A stretch of DNA of 64,000 nucleotides from Alkalilimnicola ehrlichii (GCF_003399765.1 NZ_NFZV01000020.1:1-64000); one strand, 5' to 3'; numbered from the stretch's first letter, positions 54,069-63,336 are shown. Numbers and translations are program-made. Notes: a model not told the origin generated them from the letters alone.

Positions 54069-56540
54069 CTAGAGTCGCGTCTTGCTGGTCTTGCCGGCGG
54101 CCAGACGATCCAGCGCCGACTCCAGGGCGTCGAACTCGGCGCGCAGCGCCTCCAAGGCTATCGCGGCTGCGTCTGGCGCCCTGGTTCTGGACTCTCCCAG
54201 TCGTTCCAATCGCTGACAACATGCGGCCATCCGATCGGCGCCCAAAGCCTTGGACGACGATTTCAGACTGTGGGCGGATAGCGCGGCGGCTTCGACATCG
54301 CCACGCTGCACGGCATCGTCTATGGCGGCAAGTTTGCGCGGGGCATCCTGGCGATAGGATTCGATGATGCGGGCATGTAGGGCGGGGTCGGGGCCTACAA
54401 TGTCGTCCAGCCTGGTCGGGTCTAGGGTTGAGAGTTGTTCGTGTTCGTGTGCCCGCGGTGCGCTGTCCTTAGCGGTCCGCCGCAAGTGGCTCATGATCGT
54501 CTTGTACAGTTGCCTGATCTGAACGGGCTTGGCCAGGTAGCCGTCCATGCCGCCGCTGAGGCATCGCTGCTCCTCGCCGCGAACGGCGTTGGCCGTTACG
54601 GCGATGATCGCCACGTGCCCGCCCTGTACCTGCTCCTTGGCGCGGATGGCCTGCGCGAATGCGGAGCCGTCCATCACCGGCATGTGGCAGTCGGTGAGGA
54701 TGAGGTCGTATTCTGCCTCCTCGCACTTTTTCAGCGCCTCCTGGCCGGTGCCGGCAACGGTGCTGTCAGCACCCAGCCGTTCCAGCTGCATGCGCGCCAC
54801 GTCCTGGTTGGTGAGGTTGTCTTCCACCACTAGAATCCGTGGTCGCCGCCCGTCGATAGCCGGCAGTGTCGGCGGCGCCGCGGCACTGCTGCAGGAGTAC
54901 GACGAGGATGTGCGGCCGTGTCTGGCCTCCGCCACAGCGCGAAGCAGATCGTCCCGCCGTAGCGGGTCGGCTTGCACGCTGACAAAACGCTTGGCGAGAG
55001 GCGGGCTCATTTCGTTGCGCGGAACCAGCGCCACGATGTTGCCGCCGAAAAGGTCGGTCAGTTGGGCGGTCCAGCGTGCCTGCATGCTAGGGGTGTAGAC
55101 GACTAAAATAGGCCGCGTGCCAGCGCGTTCGCGCAGGATTTGCTGCACGCGGTCGAGGTCCGGTGCGCTCGCCACGCGGGCGCCGTAGTGTTCCAGATAA
55201 CGCCGTACGGTGGCTGCCATGGATGGGTCGTCGATGGTGCACAGCACGTCGGCGCCGTGCAGATCCGGCGGCGGAATTTGTTCCGCGGCGATGGGAAACG
55301 TCACTTTAACTTGAAACCGCGAGCCGACGCCTTGTTCGCTCTCGACGGTGATGGTGCCGCCCATCATGTCGACCAGCCGTTTGCAGATCGACATGCCCAG
55401 GCCTATGCCGCCGTGCCGCCGCGCCACGTCCAGCTCGCCCTGGCTGAACGGGTGAAACAGCTCGGCCTGGGTCTTGGCGCTCATGCCGATGCCGTTGTCG
55501 TCGACTACGAAGCGGATTACGACTTGCCGCTCACTGCGCTCTGCCAGCTCGGCACGGAGCATCACCTTACCCAGCCGATTGGGCGAGGTTTCGGTGAACT
55601 TTACCGCATTGCTGCCCAGGTTGAAGAGAATCTGGCGAATTCGCACGGCATCGCCCAGGATGCGGCGCGGGATGGCCGGATCGACCTCAGTGCGCAGGCG
55701 CAGGTGTTTTTTGACCGCCATCGGCAGCAGGGTTTCGGCCACGCCTTCCACCACGTCCAGCAGATCTACCGGCGCCTGCTCGATGTCCATCCGTCCCGCT
55801 TCGATCTTGGAGAGGTCGAGGATGTCGTTGAGGATATTGAGCAGCGAGAAGGTCGATTCCTGGACTGTGCCAATCATCTTCTGCTGTTTGGCGTCGAGCG
55901 CGGTGTCTGTCATCAGCTCCAGCATGCCGATGATCGCATTCATAGGGGTGCGAATCTCGTGGCTCACGGTGGCCAGGAACAGGCTCTTGGCTTGGTTGGC
56001 GGCCTCGGCTGCTTCCTTGGCTGCCATCAAATCCTGATTCGCGGCGGCGAGCTGGGCGGTGCGTGCCTCGACTCGCCGCTCCAGGACGCGATTGAGCTGG
56101 AGGATCTCGGCCTGAGCCGCGGTCAGGTCGGCAACCTGCTTCGAGAGTCGATTAGCAACGCGCTGATAGTCTTCATGCGTAACGGCAAGATCGCGGCTGA
56201 CCCGCTTTAGCTGAATATCGAGCCGGGTGCGGTCGTCCAGCAGCGTTTCCATCTCCTGCAGGATCCTGAGCATAGGCGTGAACAGCTTTCGCAGCTCAGG
56301 TACGAAGACCTGTGGAATCTCTATCCGCCACAGCTGCGGTGCCATCTGCTGAACCGTCAGGTGCTCGGCAGGTACTGCGACGAGCCCACGCATACGCTCC
56401 ACGCTGCCGTGGAGGGGCGCCAGCGCCGTGTCCGGACGGGCGGTCAGCACCAGCACCGGATCGCGCAGCAGATCGGCCTTGCTGGGCATGCGCTGCTCGA
56501 ATCCAGGTGGGGCAGGCTGCTCGGCGCTAATAAAGTGCAT
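54069..56540 (-). CDS. Hybrid histidine kinase (HisKA-HATPase-REC-Hpt)
   Basis: About 823 residues from ATG 56540 (GTG 56549 is an alternative and would overlap the FIST stop). In order: an N-terminal helical region without membrane segments, a coiled coil (about 115-190), HisKA with the phospho-His in [20 protein letters not shown] near residue 195, HATPase with GIGMSAKTQ and [14 protein letters not shown], a degenerate receiver (about 430-550), an intact receiver ([20 protein letters not shown]; Asp in [13 protein letters not shown]) and an Hpt domain ([14 protein letters not shown]). A soluble kinase next to a FIST protein suggests FIST senses the signal. Starts upstream of 56549 would lie inside the FIST gene. 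Confidence 0.9.
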   Translation of the reverse strand: MHFISAEQPAPPGFEQRMPSKADLLRDPVLVLTARPDTALAPLHGSVERMRGLVAVPAEHLTVQQMAPQLWRIEIPQVFVPELRKLFTPMLRILQEMETLLDDRTRLDIQLKRVSRDLAVTHEDYQRVANRLSKQVADLTAAQAEILQLNRVLERRVEARTAQLAAANQDLMAAKEAAEAANQAKSLFLATVSHEIRTPMNAIIGMLELMTDTALDAKQQKMIGTVQESTFSLLNILNDILDLSKIEAGRMDIEQAPVDLLDVVEGVAETLLPMAVKKHLRLRTEVDPAIPRRILGDAVRIRQILFNLGSNAVKFTETSPNRLGKVMLRAELAERSERQVVIRFVVDDNGIGMSAKTQAELFHPFSQGELDVARRHGGIGLGMSICKRLVDMMGGTITVESEQGVGSRFQVKVTFPIAAEQIPPPDLHGADVLCTIDDPSMAATVRRYLEHYGARVASAPDLDRVQQILRERAGTRPILVVYTPSMQARWTAQLTDLFGGNIVALVPRNEMSPPLAKRFVSVQADPLRRDDLLRAVAEARHGRTSSSYSCSSAAAPPTLPAIDGRRPRILVVEDNLTNQDVARMQLERLGADSTVAGTGQEALKKCEEAEYDLILTDCHMPVMDGSAFAQAIRAKEQVQGGHVAIIAVTANAVRGEEQRCLSGGMDGYLAKPVQIRQLYKTIMSHLRRTAKDSAPRAHEHEQLSTLDPTRLDDIVGPDPALHARIIESYRQDAPRKLAAIDDAVQRGDVEAAALSAHSLKSSSKALGADRMAACCQRLERLGESRTRAPDAAAIALEALRAEFDALESALDRLAAGKTSKTRL

Positions 56541-56545
56541 GCCGG

Positions 56546-56647
56546 TCACCGGCCGATTAACAGCAGCACGTAGGTCATGTTGTGAAACAAGTTGCGCGAG
56601 TAGCCCTGCGACCCCCACAGCGGTCCGAGTTCGCCGAACGAGGAAAA
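56546..56647 (-). pseudogene. Displaced C-terminus of the FIST protein
   Basis: After the A4 run 56644-56647 the alternative minus frame reads [20 protein letters not shown], then [12 protein letters not shown] and stops at 56546. FGELGP and HNMT are typical FIST_C ends. With the correction, the FIST stop overlaps a GTG that begins the kinase (GTGA). Confidence 0.75.
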
Positions 56648-57699
56648 CCGGCAATTGCCAGATTGTGCCCAAATCGCTCGGCCAGGGCCTTCACCTCATG
56701 ATCGATTCTCTCTCCCAGTACCCACTTGCGGCCGGCACAGCTGACGATCACCGCCGCCGCTGGGTCGAAGTCGTCCGCGTTCACCTGTTCGGCGATCTCG
56801 TACACCTCGCGGAGGATCTCGTCCGGCTGCGCGAGACGAACCTGAACCGTCTTGCCGCGCTCGATGCCGCCGTACAGGCCCAGTGAAGAATCCGTGGAGG
56901 AAAAGCCCGGCGCGAGCGAACGCAACCGCCTGATTTCGGGTTGATCGGTGTCGATGATCGTGAGCGAAGTCACCCCGCGGTCGGATTGCATCAGCGGTCG
57001 GCCGGTCTCCCGTTCGAGGAAGTCCATCGCGGTCGTGCCGTCTATCGTATAGATCTTGCTGCCTTCGGCTCTGTCGATGACTCCCGGCTTGCCGATCGGG
57101 GTGGTGAGGGCGTTGCCGATGACGATGCGGAAATCGATGTCGCCGACGGCCGCCAACAGCAGTATGGCGTCGTAATGGACTTCCCGGTTGTACAGGGCGC
57201 AGAACGCCATCTGGTTGTCGTCGGCGGCAAGACCGCCCATCAGCGGCACCGACGTTTCGCGTTCGATGATCTTCTCCAGAATGCTAGGGTCGACCTTGAA
57301 GTCCGACGTAAGGAACATAAACGCGGGTTGTACGCCCTGTAGCTCGGCCTGTAGCTTTGCGAGCGCCTCGTGTACGGTTTTGGCGGAGTGCTCGTGTACG
57401 CCGTGAGCGACCGCGGTATGCCAGCGAACCCGGCCCTGCGTGTTCAGGCCCAGGGCGGCGGCGCCGATATCGCCGACGCCGCCGGTTTCGTAAAAGCCGT
57501 CGCCGGTATTGCCCACGACCACAGTATCGTCTCGCTCCAGGCTGTCGTAGATGCCTTCGAGCAGCTCGTTAGAATGGCCGTAGTGGACGCTGGAAAACAG
57601 GAAAATCACTTCAGGATGGTTGTCGCAGAGCGCCGAGCCAAGCTCCAGGCCGGCCCGGTAGGGGTCAGACGCGTGGGTCGAGGCGGAGCGGGCGAGCAT
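56575..57699 (-). CDS. FIST-domain sensor protein, C-terminus frameshifted
   Basis: A soluble sensor, read as 374 residues. FIST_N covers about 15-215 ([47 protein letters not shown]). FIST_C covers about 215-370 ([36 protein letters not shown]). FIST proteins bind small ligands and signal to kinases or diguanylate enzymes. The last 20 residues ([11 protein letters not shown] and on) are out of frame; one missing T near 56645 explains this. First gene of the FIST-kinase-EAL cluster. Confidence 0.87.
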   Translation of the reverse strand: MLARSASTHASDPYRAGLELGSALCDNHPEVIFLFSSVHYGHSNELLEGIYDSLERDDTVVVGNTGDGFYETGGVGDIGAAALGLNTQGRVRWHTAVAHGVHEHSAKTVHEALAKLQAELQGVQPAFMFLTSDFKVDPSILEKIIERETSVPLMGGLAADDNQMAFCALYNREVHYDAILLLAAVGDIDFRIVIGNALTTPIGKPGVIDRAEGSKIYTIDGTTAMDFLERETGRPLMQSDRGVTSLTIIDTDQPEIRRLRSLAPGFSSTDSSLGLYGGIERGKTVQVRLAQPDEILREVYEIAEQVNADDFDPAAAVIVSCAGRKWVLGERIDHEVKALAERFGHNLAIAGFPRSANSDRCGGRRATRATCFTT

Positions 57700-58043
57700 G
57701 GCAGTCTCTCCGTGACTGACGATCCAATAGACATATAGACCTGCCAGTTACCAAATAATTCAATGAAATTGAGGGGTGTGATCGGCGTATCTTCCTGTTT
57801 TGTCAATGAAATGTGTTCTTTGCGGATTTTGCGCGCGAACGGAATTCCTCGTTTCGAGCGCCGAACGGGGGGCAGGTCTCATATTCCACCAATGGGCGGT
57901 TTGTCAGAGCCGGCATAGGCTGATAGATCGAGCTCTTGTACTCATGGGGCAGTTGCTGAATCCCCCTTGTTGTATGCATATGCTATTTGTATAGGCTTGG
58001 CGGCCGTCCTATACTTCGGGGCACATGCCCTAGGGAGGCCGTT
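57700..58043. promoter_or_regulatory. Gap with a Y1-element remnant and the vapBC promoter
   Basis: GGGGGGCAGGTCTCATATTC near 57866 with GCCGGCATAGGCTGAT is a decayed Y1-type left end. TTGTATGCATATGC and TATACT around 57968-58013 look like the vapBC promoter, with an ATGCATAT palindrome that could be an operator. The first 120 bases include the FIST promoter. Confidence 0.45.
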
Positions 58044-58280
58044 ATGTCGGAGTTACGTACAGCAAGCTTGTTCCGCAACGGTCGCAATCAAGCCGTGCGT
58101 TTACCACGCGACTTCACGTTGGATGCCGATCAGGTTTACATCGAGCGCCGCGGGGATGAAATCGTGCTGCGCCCGAAACCGCGCACATGGAGCGATTATT
58201 TCAGTAAGTCGCCTCTGCTGCCGGAGGACTTTCCCGATAGCATCGAAGATACACCGCCCCAGGATCGAGACGCGCTGTAA
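58044..58280 (+). CDS. vapB: VapB-type antitoxin
   Basis: A 78-residue AbrB/MazE-fold antitoxin. ASLFRNGRNQAVRLPRDF is the standard DNA-binding N-terminus and the acidic C-terminal half (SPLLPEDFPDSIEDTPPQDR) should wrap the toxin. GGGAGG precedes the ATG. Its stop overlaps the toxin start (TAATG). Confidence 0.9.
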   Translation: MSELRTASLFRNGRNQAVRLPRDFTLDADQVYIERRGDEIVLRPKPRTWSDYFSKSPLLPEDFPDSIEDTPPQDRDAL

Positions 58281-58681
58281 TGCGCTACATGCTCGACACC
58301 AACATCTGCATTTATGTGATGAAGCACAAGCCTGCGAGTGTCGCAGAACGCTTGCAAACGGTCTCAGTCGACGATGTTGCTCTCTCGGCCGTCGTGTTGG
58401 CCGAGTTGCGCTACGGCATAGCTAAGTCTCAATATCGTGAGCGCAGTCAGGCGGCGTTAGAGGAGTTTCTTGCCTTCGTCCGTGTGCTGGATTGGCCGGC
58501 GGTGGCGGCCGATGCCTATGGTGAGATACGAGCTGAGTTGACTGCCAGTGGTCAGATTATAGGCGGTAATGATCTGCTAATCGCAGCGCATGCACGCTGT
58601 TTGGGTGCGACCTTAGTGACAAACAACAACCGGGGGTTTGCTCGGGTACCTGGCTTATCGGTTGAGAACTGGGCTGAGTAA
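58280..58681 (+). CDS. vapC: VapC-type PIN-domain ribonuclease toxin
   Basis: A 133-residue PIN-domain nuclease. Acidic Mg2+ ligands are seen in MLDTNICIYVM (Asp6), SAVVLAELRYG, GGNDLLIAAHA and the VTNNNRGF segment. VapC toxins cleave initiator tRNA or rRNA. Translationally coupled to vapB. The pair lies between transposon remnants in an accessory stretch. Confidence 0.9.
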   Translation: MRYMLDTNICIYVMKHKPASVAERLQTVSVDDVALSAVVLAELRYGIAKSQYRERSQAALEEFLAFVRVLDWPAVAADAYGEIRAELTASGQIIGGNDLLIAAHARCLGATLVTNNNRGFARVPGLSVENWAE

Positions 58682-58689
58682 TTCAGCGA

Positions 58690-58815
58690 AGCCTCGCGAA
58701 CGGGAGCAGGTCTCATATTCTGACATTGGGCGGCTGGTTGGGGCTGGCTAGGCTGATGTATCGAATGTCGGATGATTGCCGGGGGAGGGAGCATGGTCAG
58801 GTCGCCGCGCGAATC
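58690..58815 (+). mobile_element. Left-end remnant of a Y1-type element with transposase start
   Basis: GGGAGCAGGTCTCATATTCT, GGCTGGCTAGGCTGATGTAT, then GGGGGAGGGAGCATGGTCAG. The ATG opens into VRSP..., a shortened version of the VRPLRLEFAG start at 17744. The rest of the element is missing. Confidence 0.55.
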
Positions 58816-58865
58816 ATAGCGCCATACCGGCGTGCGTGCGACAAGAATAAGGATGTTAGGAAAGC

Positions 58866-59792
58866 ATGACGACGATGGGGCCGATAATGCACAGTCTCGA
58901 TGACGACTCACCGATGCGTACCGATTTAAGCCATCTGCCGGCAGACAAACAGCGCGAGCTTGAGGCGATCGTCGAGCTGCTGCGCCAGGTCACGCCGGTG
59001 GCGATGATTATTCTCTTCGGCTCCTACGCACGCGGCGACTACAAGGAAGAAAAGGATCTAGCGCCCAAGCGCTGGTCGGGGCATGCCTCGGACTATGATT
59101 TGCTGGTGATTGTCGAGAACGCTGAAGTGGCGGAGGATGCCAACATCCGCAAGGCGCTGCGGGATGTGTGCAAGAGCCAGGGTTTTTCGGCGCGGGTGAG
59201 TCCCATTCTGCATGACATTGCCGACGTCAATGCCAACCTCTCCGACGGCCGGTATTTCTTCCTGGACATTAAGCGCGAAGGGCGGTTGTTGTACGACGCC
59301 GGACGGGTCGAATTAGCTGAGCCGCGGGAATTAACACCCGTGGAAGCGCAGCGGATTGTGCAGGATGACTTCGATGAGTGGTATCAAGCCTCCCGGCAGT
59401 TTTACCGTGGGTTCGAGTTCTTTTTACAAGACAATGACCTTCGGCGTGCAATCTTCAATCTGAACCAAGCTACCGAGTCCGCGTACAAGGCCATCCTGCT
59501 AGTTTTTACCTCCTATGCTCCTCACGAGCACTTATTGGAGTGGCTGGGCGAGCGCGCCGCGCTGTACGGCCCGGTGTACCGCGAGCTGTTCCCGCAGCTT
59601 GGGGAGAAAGAGAAAAAACGCTTCGAGTTACTGGATAAGGCCTATATCGGCGCCCGCTACAAGAAAGCCTTCCCGGTGTTTCCCGGCGACATTGACTACT
59701 TGGCCCCGCGCGTCAAACGCCTGCTGGAGCTGACTGAAAGCCTTTGCCGAGAGGAAATCGAGCGGATTGGGCGAGACGGCGTCGGGCCTTAG
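58866..59792 (+). CDS. Nucleotidyltransferase (MNT) - HEPN fusion protein
   Basis: A 308-residue cytoplasmic protein. The N-terminal nucleotidyltransferase (about 45-160) has GSYARGD near residue 57 and ASDYDLLVI near 78. The C-terminal HEPN helical domain (about 170-300) has FNLNQATESAYKAILLVFTS and the basic GARYKKAFPVF. In most toxin-antitoxin pairs these are separate, with the MNT enzyme AMPylating the HEPN RNase; here they are fused. I do not see a clean RX4-6H RNase motif, so activity is uncertain. A broken start of a second family member lies at 23756. Confidence 0.85.
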   Translation: MTTMGPIMHSLDDDSPMRTDLSHLPADKQRELEAIVELLRQVTPVAMIILFGSYARGDYKEEKDLAPKRWSGHASDYDLLVIVENAEVAEDANIRKALRDVCKSQGFSARVSPILHDIADVNANLSDGRYFFLDIKREGRLLYDAGRVELAEPRELTPVEAQRIVQDDFDEWYQASRQFYRGFEFFLQDNDLRRAIFNLNQATESAYKAILLVFTSYAPHEHLLEWLGERAALYGPVYRELFPQLGEKEKKRFELLDKAYIGARYKKAFPVFPGDIDYLAPRVKRLLELTESLCREEIERIGRDGVGP

Positions 59793-60033
59793 CCGTCGGG
59801 CTTAAGCTGGTGCGGGCCATTCATAGCGTTTGCGCGCTTTGTGGGTGTTCTTATGCCCGGGAGGTCTTGGCAGTCGTTTCCGATGGGCCCTGCGAACAAT
59901 TAGGTTCCCTAATTGACGGCCCTGAACCTCTAAAGTAGAGTTATATTGTTGCGCTTGCTTCCCAGCTAAAAGTAGGCAGGTCATGCGCCAGATGTTTACA
60001 TGGAAAGGCTAGGACATTTCAAGGAGGATAACT
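59793..60033. other. Gap upstream of the Hcp gene
   Basis: No gene supported. The right half turns AT-rich and contains a good ribosome site (CAAGGAGGATAACT) directly before the Hcp start; the Hcp promoter should lie near 59930-59960. Confidence 0.5.
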
Positions 60034-60504
60034 ATGGCGCTGCCCGCCTATATAGAACTTTATGACTGTGAGGGACTCCAAATCCAGGGCGGCTCTCAAG
60101 TTGCTGAACGAGAAGGAACCGTTGAAACACTTGCGTTTCACCACTGTATTGCACTTTCTTATGACCCCGATCTTGGGGTGATTACGAGCCTTCCCAAGCA
60201 TGCTCCTGCTATTTTCGTAAAGCCAATCGATGCATCTTCTCCGTATCTCATGAAAGCATGTTGTACCGGCCGCACGTTCGCAAAGGTCTTGATTCACTGG
60301 TACAAGATTGATGCGGGAGGAAGCGAGCGCCTATATTTTCGTCACGAACTGAAAGACGCCCGCATTAGTTCAATTAAAATGAAGATGCATAACGTAAAAG
60401 AATTAAAACGCGAAAATACCCCACCTCTTGAGCAAATAGCTATGCGCTATAGCTCCATAAAGTGGGAGCATATGAGCGGGAATGTTTTTGGCCTAAGCGC
60501 TTGA
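60034..60504 (+). CDS. Hcp (TssD) type VI secretion tube/effector-family protein, orphan
   Basis: A 156-residue Hcp: MALPAYIELYDCEGLQIQGG start, VAEREGTVETLAFHHCIALS near 23, PIDASSPYLMKACCTGRTFA near 85, FRHELKDARISSIKMKMHNV near 110, and a C-terminal EQIAMRYSSIKWEHMSGNVF. Hcp forms hexameric rings of the T6SS tube and carries small effectors in its lumen. No other T6SS structural gene lies in the window, so the apparatus must be elsewhere. Lower GC than the neighbours. Confidence 0.9.
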   Translation: MALPAYIELYDCEGLQIQGGSQVAEREGTVETLAFHHCIALSYDPDLGVITSLPKHAPAIFVKPIDASSPYLMKACCTGRTFAKVLIHWYKIDAGGSERLYFRHELKDARISSIKMKMHNVKELKRENTPPLEQIAMRYSSIKWEHMSGNVFGLSA

Positions 60505-60557
60505 GCGACGATCACTCTCAGAAGACAACAACAACTCGAAAGAGAAACGCCAGTATT

Positions 60558-60860
60558 ATGGGTAGCGTGACGGAAGAGCTCGTAGAGACTCTAGCCAAGT
60601 TGCTAGAGAAGAAAAAGTATGGAACATCCCATATTGATCGGATCACGACAGCAAGAGCATACGGTGATATATCTCACCGTCTATTAGAAATCACAATTCA
60701 GAGAGGGTTAAACGACATTGAGTACTACCGCCTGATAGGAATGCACTATCCTCATCATCAGGGTTCTTTAATCGACTGGGGAAAGGTCGACTGGGAAAAA
60801 TATGATGAAGGCGGGCGGCCAGAGGATGTCCTCAGAAACTTCTTTCAATCAGTCAGGTAA
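60558..60860 (+). CDS. Small hypothetical protein between Hcp and ankyrin genes (candidate effector)
   Basis: A 100-residue protein without signal peptide or recognised domain: MGSVTEELVETLAKLLEKKK, a middle DISHRLLEITIQRGLNDIEY, then MHYPHHQGSLIDWGKVDWEK with several His and Trp. The size would fit inside an Hcp ring. Position directly after hcp suggests a cargo effector, but adaptor or chaperone are alternatives. ATG 60558 is chosen because upstream residues are Lys/Thr-rich non-family sequence. Confidence 0.6.
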   Translation: MGSVTEELVETLAKLLEKKKYGTSHIDRITTARAYGDISHRLLEITIQRGLNDIEYYRLIGMHYPHHQGSLIDWGKVDWEKYDEGGRPEDVLRNFFQSVR

Positions 60861-60867
60861 CAGTCGC

Positions 60868-61512
60868 ATGTTCGCTTTTGTACAAAGGTCATGGATTCTC
60901 TTCACATGCTTTTTTGTATTTTTCTTATTGGTTCTTACGGCGTCACACGTGCAAGCGTCGAATAGCCCATGCGACTACTTGGTCGAGACTGTCCCAGCAA
61001 ACGCCGGCGAACTCATAGAGCGTTCGGACGGCAGTGACGAGTTGTATGGAAAGAGCATTGTTTACTACGCGGCTGTACTGGGAAAGGCCAATAAGATTTC
61101 CGAATGGGTCCAAAACGCCGACTGGGCCACTTTAGACCCTGAAATCCTCAGTGGAGCGGTGATTGCCGGGCGGCCAAACGTCGTTAACGCTCTCCTTCAG
61201 GCCGGTGCCTCGCCCGATTGGCAGGACGCCTCTGGAATGACTCCGCTTCTGGCGGCAGCGTCTTGCGAGCGAAGCGATATGGTGGCGTTACTAATAGATG
61301 CCGGCGCCAACATCCAAACGCCTAACAAAGATGGTTTAGACCCGATGCTACAAGCCATTACCTTGGGCGACCTCGATACCATAGAGATCCTACTTGAATC
61401 TGGCTTTGACCTCAGCCAAGCCCGTTTAGCAAACGGCTTAGGGCCTATGGATATTGCGCAATTGACAGAGAACGAAGAGGTTATAAACACTCTATCGCGC
61501 TATCTGCCCTAG
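60868..61512 (+). CDS. Exported ankyrin-repeat protein (candidate immunity protein)
   Basis: About 214 residues from ATG 60868. A signal peptide or anchor (WILFTCFFVFFLLVLTASHV, QASN cleavage site) directs it to the periplasm. Ankyrin-type repeats follow (ALLQAGASPDWQDASGMTPL; LLIDAGANIQTPNKDGLDPM; EILLESGFDLSQARLANG). The gene starts 7 bases after the preceding stop, so the two are coupled. Periplasmic ankyrin proteins act as immunity partners of some T6SS effectors. An upstream ATG at 60802 is possible but would mask the signal peptide. Confidence 0.75.
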   Translation: MFAFVQRSWILFTCFFVFFLLVLTASHVQASNSPCDYLVETVPANAGELIERSDGSDELYGKSIVYYAAVLGKANKISEWVQNADWATLDPEILSGAVIAGRPNVVNALLQAGASPDWQDASGMTPLLAAASCERSDMVALLIDAGANIQTPNKDGLDPMLQAITLGDLDTIEILLESGFDLSQARLANGLGPMDIAQLTENEEVINTLSRYLP

Positions 61513-61599
61513 CAAGAGATTACGAGGACATTTGGTTGGGGGTGCTGGACACCCATTTGGAAACGGACAGCACAAGCCTGCGGTTTTTTGGCTTAGAGG

Positions 61600-61728
61600 C
61601 CGGTCATCAGCAGGTCGAGGATGGCGAGGGCGGTTGTGCCTTCGTGTTCGAGGGGCGCGGCCTGTTCGTCTAAGGCATCGAGCGGCACGGCATCGCTGCG
61701 ATGCGGCCCCGCTCGATGCTCGTTACGC
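61600..61728 (-). pseudogene. Unrecognised C-terminal coding fragment after ytoQ
   Basis: The minus frame reads VPLDALDEQAAPLEHEGTTA then LAILDLLMTGL and a stop at about 61600. It has coding-like composition but no start codon or recognised family. It may be the end of a gene once downstream of ytoQ. Confidence 0.3.
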
Positions 61729-62178
61729 TCAGCCGCGGATGACGTAATCGAGGATTTCCACTACCTGGCGGGGCTCGGCGGCCGTGGCGAGGGCGGCGGC
61801 GTCGACTTCCTTGAGCGCGTGATTGTGCTCTTCGTCATGCAGGGTGACGATGGCTTTTCCCAGTGCTGCTGCGTAGCCTGCGTCGAAAGCGGCATTCCAC
61901 TGTTTGTATTTTGGGCCGAAGCGCACGATCACGATGTCCGCTTCGCGGATCAAGGTTTGTGTGCGGATGGCATTGACGCCGGCGCCTTTGCGGTCTTCCC
62001 AGAACTTTTTGTCCTCGTCGCCAAGGATGCGTACGCCGCATAGGTCGGATGCTTCGTGGTCCGTTACCGGGGAGTCGAAACGTACGGGTAGGCCCCGCTC
62101 GCGCGTACCGGCGATGATTTGCTCGCGCCAGTCGCTATGGATTTCGCCGGAAAGATAAACTCGCCATTCACGGGCCAT
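61729..62178 (-). CDS. ytoQ: YtoQ-family protein
   Basis: A 149-residue cytoplasmic protein of the nucleoside deoxyribosyltransferase-like fold. It begins MAREWRVYLSGEIHSDWREQ, has DSPVTDHEASDLCG, then the conserved ADIVIVRFGPKYKQWNAAFD near residue 85. Its activity is unknown. ATG 62178 is chosen because AAAAGGAG lies just upstream; longer frames add residues not conserved in the family. Confidence 0.88.
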   Translation of the reverse strand: MAREWRVYLSGEIHSDWREQIIAGTRERGLPVRFDSPVTDHEASDLCGVRILGDEDKKFWEDRKGAGVNAIRTQTLIREADIVIVRFGPKYKQWNAAFDAGYAAALGKAIVTLHDEEHNHALKEVDAAALATAAEPRQVVEILDYVIRG

Positions 62179-62578
62179 GTCGTCTCCTTTTCTGTTCACT
62201 GCGAATCTTTGCGCCGAGGCGAGGACGGACGGCATGGGTAATCGGGTGTGCTCGCTCGCCTCGGTTGTCATGTTGGGGTGAGGATACCTATTCGCCATCG
62301 ATTAAGAAATGCACAGACGGGTTTAACGTGTACCGCTCACGTCATCGGCATGGCTCGGAGGGGGTGCAGTGGTCCCTCACGTTACCCGCCGATTCAACGA
62401 CTTTCGCTCATCAGGCCCTCCAGTCCGGTCTGGCGAAGGTTTAGCCGAAGGAGGGCCGCGCGAGACACCATTGCTGAAGACCTTGGTAACTACACTGTGC
62501 GGTAGGTGGGCAATATTCATCCTGCATCAGCGGAAGCTGGTTCGAGGACATGACTGTACCGCCCAGGCGGGTTCGCCG
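62179..62578. other. Gap between ytoQ and the LOG gene, nothing recognised
   Basis: Four hundred bases with short open frames only. The left part must hold the ytoQ promoter. No repeat, attC box or RNA gene was seen. Confidence 0.4.
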
Positions 62579-63157
62579 TCAGGTGTCCTCCCGTTTGATC
62601 CACTTGGTGACTTGGGGCGGCTGATAGCTGCGCACGGCAGTCAGCAGCGCATCCACATCCTGTTCCACGATCAGCATGCCGCGATGCACCGGCTTGAGGA
62701 AAGCTTCAGTCACGATGTGGTCGAGAAACGCGGACAAACCATCGTAGAAGCCGTTGATGTTCATTAGTGCGCAAGGCTTGGTGTGATGGCCCAGTTGCGC
62801 CCATGTCCAAACCTCGAACAGCTCTTCCAATGTGCCGATACCACCGGGCAAGGCGATGAAGCCATCGGACAGTTCGGCCATCAGCGCCTTGCGTTCATGC
62901 ATGGATTCGACGATACGCAGGTCGTCCAGACCCGTATGCGCAATTTCCTTTTCCACCAGGGAGCGCGGGATCACTCCGATCACTTCGCCGCCATGGGCTT
63001 GTGCGGCATCGGCGGCTGCGCCCATCAAACCGACCGATGCGCCACCATAGACCAGCCCAATGCCGGCATCGGCCAGTGCGTGGCCAAGTCGCGTAGCCGT
63101 TTCGGTATAAATCGGTAGACGGCCAGGGCTAGAGCCGGAAAAGATACAAAGCCGCAT
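62579..63157 (-). CDS. LOG-family protein (cytokinin riboside 5'-monophosphate phosphoribohydrolase)
   Basis: A 192-residue Rossmann-fold enzyme. It starts MRLCIFSGSSPG, with GLVYGGASVGLMG near residue 34, MHERKALM near 85 and the signature LPGGIGTLEELFEVWTWAQL near 102-121. LOG proteins release free base from nucleoside monophosphates, with adenosine-type substrates in bacteria. AAGGGGATC precedes the ATG. Confidence 0.92.
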   Translation of the reverse strand: MRLCIFSGSSPGRLPIYTETATRLGHALADAGIGLVYGGASVGLMGAAADAAQAHGGEVIGVIPRSLVEKEIAHTGLDDLRIVESMHERKALMAELSDGFIALPGGIGTLEELFEVWTWAQLGHHTKPCALMNINGFYDGLSAFLDHIVTEAFLKPVHRGMLIVEQDVDALLTAVRSYQPPQVTKWIKREDT

Positions 63158-63336
63158 GATGCTGATCCCCTTGCTTATTTTAATGCTTGAATGGGGGATC
63201 TTCTCATGTCGTGGCAGATAATGTCAGCAATAGGTACTGGACGGGGCAGCCGGCGCGACGCGCCGCCCCCCATAACGGGGGGATCGGTGTCTTTTCGTTG
63301 CTAACCCTAGCCGGGTGTGCCGAACGAATACCTCGG

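Noticed and set aside
55140-56210. A 356-codon plus-strand open frame opposite the hybrid kinase
   Set aside because: His/Gln/Val-rich antisense translation; the kinase domains on the minus strand explain the region.
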